In this document: positions 52,634 through 55,092 of the stretch, piece by piece
How positions within the stretch are numbered: position 1 is the stretch's first letter
How the letters are laid out: each line of letters begins with the position of its first letter
Source of the DNA: JACMRI01 sp043778625
Lineage (GTDB): Bacteria; Bacteroidota; Bacteroidia; UBA4408
DNA length: 55,092 bases
Reading direction: 5' to 3'
Assembly (NCBI GenBank): GCA_043778625.1
Contig: JAYWFU010000133.1
Coordinates: 1-55,092, forward strand
Program-made: the position numbers and the translations under genes
The notes under the pieces: model-generated
What the model saw: only the letters and a program-made list of their open reading frames with translations
What the model was told of the DNA's origin: nothing
The model's database searches: none

Positions 52634-53416
52634 ATGGAACAAGATACACAATGGATGGGGCGCACACGCTTATTAGCAGGTGATGAAGGTATTGACAAAC
52701 TAATTAAAGCCAATGTACTTATAGTAGGTTTAGGAGGTGTAGGTTCGTATGCTGCCGAAGCTATATGTAGGGCAGGAGTAGGGCACATTACTATTGTAGA
52801 TGGTGATATAGTGGACGCCACTAACCGTAACCGCCAACTGCCTGCACTAAAAAGCACAGAGGGATTAAGCAAAGCTGAATTAATGTATGCTCGTTTGCTT
52901 GATATTAACCCTGATTGCGAATTAACGATGATAAATCAGTTTATGAAAATTGATGACATGAAAGACCTCGTTATTAACGGAAAGTTTGATTACGTAATTG
53001 ATGCCATTGATAGTATTACTCCTAAACTCACTTTAATAAGTACCTGTGTATTTAATAATATTAAATTAATAAGCAGTATGGGAGCGGGGGGTAAGGTGGA
53101 TCCCACACAAATATTGGTGCAAGATATTTCGTATTCGTACAATTGTAACTTAGCGCACTACGTACGTAAGCGTTTGCGTAAGTTAGGTATTAGCAGCGGA
53201 GTAAGAGTAGTGTTTAGTACGGAGCTTGCCGAAATGAGTTCGTTAATGATTACCGATGGCAGTAATTTTAAAAAATCGGCATTTGGTACAATATCATATA
53301 TGCCAGCCGTATTTGGCTTAACTTGTGCATCGGTGGTGATAAGGGACTTACTTGGCCGAAAAGTAAAGAACAATAAAGTGGATAGACCAGAACAATTTTT
53401 AGCGGTAAAAAAATAA
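52634..53416 (+). CDS. tcdA: tRNA threonylcarbamoyladenosine dehydratase (TcdA/CsdL)
   Basis: A 260-residue ThiF/E1-like protein that cyclises t6A to ct6A in tRNA with ATP. Marks: MGRTRLLAGDEGIDKLIKANVLIVGLGGVGSYAAEAICRAGVG, DGDIVDATNRNRQLPAL, YVIDAIDSITPKLTLI and GKVDPTQI. The four Cys of ubiquitin-like E1 zinc sites are absent, as in other TcdA. ATG at 52634. It is 6 bp before the nucleotidyltransferase gene, so the two are co-transcribed. Confidence 0.92.
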   Translation: MEQDTQWMGRTRLLAGDEGIDKLIKANVLIVGLGGVGSYAAEAICRAGVGHITIVDGDIVDATNRNRQLPALKSTEGLSKAELMYARLLDINPDCELTMINQFMKIDDMKDLVINGKFDYVIDAIDSITPKLTLISTCVFNNIKLISSMGAGGKVDPTQILVQDISYSYNCNLAHYVRKRLRKLGISSGVRVVFSTELAEMSSLMITDGSNFKKSAFGTISYMPAVFGLTCASVVIRDLLGRKVKNNKVDRPEQFLAVKK

Positions 53417-53422
53417 CACATT

Positions 53423-54151
53423 ATGTTAGCTACACAAGTAACCGCAATGTTGTTTGCGGCAGGGTTAGGTACACGCCTTAAACCCTTTACCAACAGCCAT
53501 CCCAAGGCATTGGCACAAGTAAATGGTAAGCCATTGTTACAACATAATATTGAAAAACTACGTGATGCAGGCATTACTACTATTGTGGTAAATGTGCATC
53601 ATTTTGCTGAGCAAATTATGGAGTTTTTAACCGCTAATAATAATTTTGGCTGTAGTATAATTATTAGCCATGAAACACCCAATGTGCTTGAAACTGGCGG
53701 AGGCTTAGTGTTTGCTGCCCACCATTTTGCAGCACCAACTATTTTAATAGTAAATTGCGATATACTTTCTACTATTGATTATGCACAATTATTACACGAA
53801 CATATAGCCCAAAACAATGTTGCTACATTAGCCGTAACCGTACGCAATAGTGGGCGCAAATTATTATTTGACACCAGTAATAACATGGTAGGTTGGTGTA
53901 ATGAAACTACTCACGAAATAAAATTACCAGTACCCTGCGCATTGCCTGTAGCTAAATCTTTTAGTGGTATTCATTGTGTGCAAAAATCGTTAATTAATAG
54001 TATTACTCAGCAGGATAAATTTTCGATGATTGACGTATATTTAGATTTATGTAAAACCATGCAAATTAAAGCCTACGACCATAGCCACGATGTGTTAATA
54101 GACGTAGGCAAGCCTGAAGCTATTACAACGGCCGAACTTTATTTTAAATAA
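53423..54151 (+). CDS. Nucleotidyltransferase, MurU-like
   Basis: A 242-residue NTP-transferase: LFAAGLGTRLKPFTNSHPKAL (nucleotide loop, about residues 10-30), NVHHFAEQI, NVLETGGGL and LIVNCDILSTIDYAQL (metal Asp). This matches the MurU/ManC-type family; MurU makes UDP-MurNAc from MurNAc-1-phosphate in wall recycling, and related proteins make other sugar nucleotides. murQ and murI also occur in the window, but 15 kb away. The substrate is not certain. The true start may be ATG 53423 or the second ATG (LFAAG-proximal) 24 bp later. Confidence 0.75.
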   Translation: MLATQVTAMLFAAGLGTRLKPFTNSHPKALAQVNGKPLLQHNIEKLRDAGITTIVVNVHHFAEQIMEFLTANNNFGCSIIISHETPNVLETGGGLVFAAHHFAAPTILIVNCDILSTIDYAQLLHEHIAQNNVATLAVTVRNSGRKLLFDTSNNMVGWCNETTHEIKLPVPCALPVAKSFSGIHCVQKSLINSITQQDKFSMIDVYLDLCKTMQIKAYDHSHDVLIDVGKPEAITTAELYFK

Positions 54152-54167
54152 AAAAAGTAGCCAATCC

Positions 54168-55092
54168 TTGTTTAGATTTTTAACACTACAATTTAATAAG
54201 CCACTTACCAAAGCTAATAAATGGCTGTTGGTATTAAACCTGTGTTGCGTTGTAGTTACGCTATTGGCAATGCTTGCGCCCTTGGTGTCAGCTCAATTGT
54301 GGGTTATACCAGCATTACTTAATATTGTGTTTTTGTATTTGTATATTGCTAATGCGGTGTTTGTATTATTATGGTTACTACAATTGCATTGGCTAAGTAG
54401 TGTAAGTATGTTGGTATTGATAGTAGGTTTTGCGGGTGTTAAAAACTGTATAGTGGCTAACATTACAGCTGTTACCCCTAGTTATGTGGGGGCTAAATTG
54501 CGCATAATGTCGTATAACGTAAAGGTATTTGATTTGTACAATTGGTCGCATAATACCGAAACACGTGTAGAAATATTAAACACCTTGTTAGAAAACAAGG
54601 CTGATATTATAAATATACAAGAGTTTTATACCAGCACTATTCCGCCACATCGTAATCACGATAGTATAATGACCGCCACAGGTTATTATGCTAACTTACA
54701 AATAACGAAAGTTGCAAATACTAAAGATTATTTTGGAATAGTTACCTATAGCCGTTACCCCATAGTAAATACGGGTATTGTAGAGTTTGAAAAAAATGGA
54801 AACAATATAGCCCTGTACACTGATGTAGTACTGAATAGTAAAGATACCTTGCGGGTGTATAATTGCCACTTGCAATCAGTACATTTAAAAAAGACTGATT
54901 TTTTATTTTTAAGCCAATTAAAAAATGGGAGTGCTGATACTAATTATGATAAAAGTATTAGTTCAATTTATAGCAGGTTGGCATTAGCCTATAATAAGCG
55001 TGTAACTCAAGTGGAGTTGTTGGCTAAATCAATTAGTGAAAGCCCTTATAAGGTACTATTAACTGGCGATTTGAACGATGTACCTAATTCGT
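54168..55092 (+). CDS. Endonuclease/exonuclease/phosphatase family protein (truncated by window end)
   Basis: A reading frame of at least 308 codons that runs off the right edge. The N-terminal part (first 100 residues) has about three membrane helices (VLNLCCVVTLLAMLAPLVS and following). The EEP domain follows: IMSYNVKVFDLYNW, IINIQEFY (metal Glu), FGIVTYSRYPIV, RVYNCHLQS and LTGDLNDVPNS just before the end. Relatives cleave phosphodiesters or phosphomonoesters; the substrate is unknown. There is no in-frame ATG before the membrane part; TTG at 54168, 16 bp after the previous stop, is the best start, with ATG 54270 as alternative. Confidence 0.8.
   Translation, partial: MFRFLTLQFNKPLTKANKWLLVLNLCCVVVTLLAMLAPLVSAQLWVIPALLNIVFLYLYIANAVFVLLWLLQLHWLSSVSMLVLIVGFAGVKNCIVANITAVTPSYVGAKLRIMSYNVKVFDLYNWSHNTETRVEILNTLLENKADIINIQEFYTSTIPPHRNHDSIMTATGYYANLQITKVANTKDYFGIVTYSRYPIVNTGIVEFEKNGNNIALYTDVVLNSKDTLRVYNCHLQSVHLKKTDFLFLSQLKNGSADTNYDKSISSIYSRLALAYNKRVTQVELLAKSISESPYKVLLTGDLNDVPNS

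Noticed and set aside
1..55092. tRNA, rRNA, CRISPR array, prophage or insertion sequence
   Set aside because: No cloverleaf with CCA-end context, no regularly spaced short repeats, and no integrase, transposase or phage structural gene could be seen on either strand. The only regular repeats are coding (GEVED units).

Overview
The window is an AT-rich piece of a Bacteroidota chromosome, most likely from the Chitinophagales/Sphingobacteriales side of the phylum. Three things point there. The gene families are typical of the phylum: a large surface protein with GEVED modules and a type IX secretion (T9SS) sorting domain, DUF4199, DUF4139, a SiaC-like DUF1987 protein, a 7TM-SpoIIE phosphatase and a short PNP-type AMP nucleosidase. 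Start codons lack Shine-Dalgarno sequences and sit behind A/T-rich leaders. Several upstream regions carry the phylum-specific promoter TTG/TTTG-N16..23-TAnnTTTG. No tRNA, rRNA, CRISPR array, integrase or transposase was seen, and no gene-free stretch exceeds 300 bp.

Layout. 1-5.0 kb: the 3' end of an unknown gene, a stand-alone protein resembling the N-terminal part of large Eco57I-type restriction-methylases, then purH-mreB-mreC-mreD on the minus strand. The mrdA/rodA genes usual in this cluster are absent. 5.2-7.0 kb: membrane acyltransferase and SAM methyltransferase. 7.0-8.8 kb: yceD-rpmF-plsX (minus). 8.9-12.8 kb: polA and trpS (plus). 12.8-14.9 kb: nadB and a small membrane protein. 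15.0-19.0 kb: an operon of deoC, a DUF2442 gene, a full aldehyde dehydrogenase, a small membrane protein and a catalytic-domain-less aldehyde dehydrogenase; this looks like a split ALDH16. 19.2-22.7 kb: tatA, a DUF1569 gene and lptD. 22.9-25.8 kb: Glu/Leu-type dehydrogenase, a membrane-anchored protein and the beta subunit of a 2-oxoacid:ferredoxin oxidoreductase without its alpha partner. 25.9-29.0 kb: Fic protein and DUF4139 protein. 29.2-34.4 kb: a co-directional run of cytochrome c, hflX, terC-like, methyltransferase, tgt and DUF4199 genes, closed by a perfect 40-bp palindromic terminator shared with rpsU. 34.5-42.2 kb (minus): rpsU, acyl-CoA dehydrogenase, murI, murQ, siaC-like, holA, AMP nucleosidase and a 7TM-SpoIIE phosphatase. 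42.3-55.1 kb (plus): TPR/PD40 envelope protein, two tandem paralogous lipoproteins separated by a GC-rich palindromic repeat, an RmlD-like reductase, an 1889-residue surface protein, tcdA, a MurU-like nucleotidyltransferase and a truncated endonuclease/exonuclease/phosphatase gene.

Most of the window is housekeeping: cell shape and envelope (mreBCD, lptD, tatA, murI, murQ), replication (polA, holA), translation (trpS, rpmF, rpsU, tgt, tcdA, hflX), and nucleotide or cofactor metabolism (purH, nadB, deoC, AMP nucleosidase). The parts most worth a second look are the split ALDH16-like pair in the deoC operon, the SiaC-like protein about 2 kb from a SpoIIE phosphatase (a possible partner-switching pair), the A-B-B-A-B-A modular surface protein with six EF-hand-like loops, the tandem lipoproteins with the inserted palindrome, and the orphan restriction-methylase fragment. 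None of these is clearly a new system on sequence alone. All calls are from reading the sequence and remembered family features; no database search was run.
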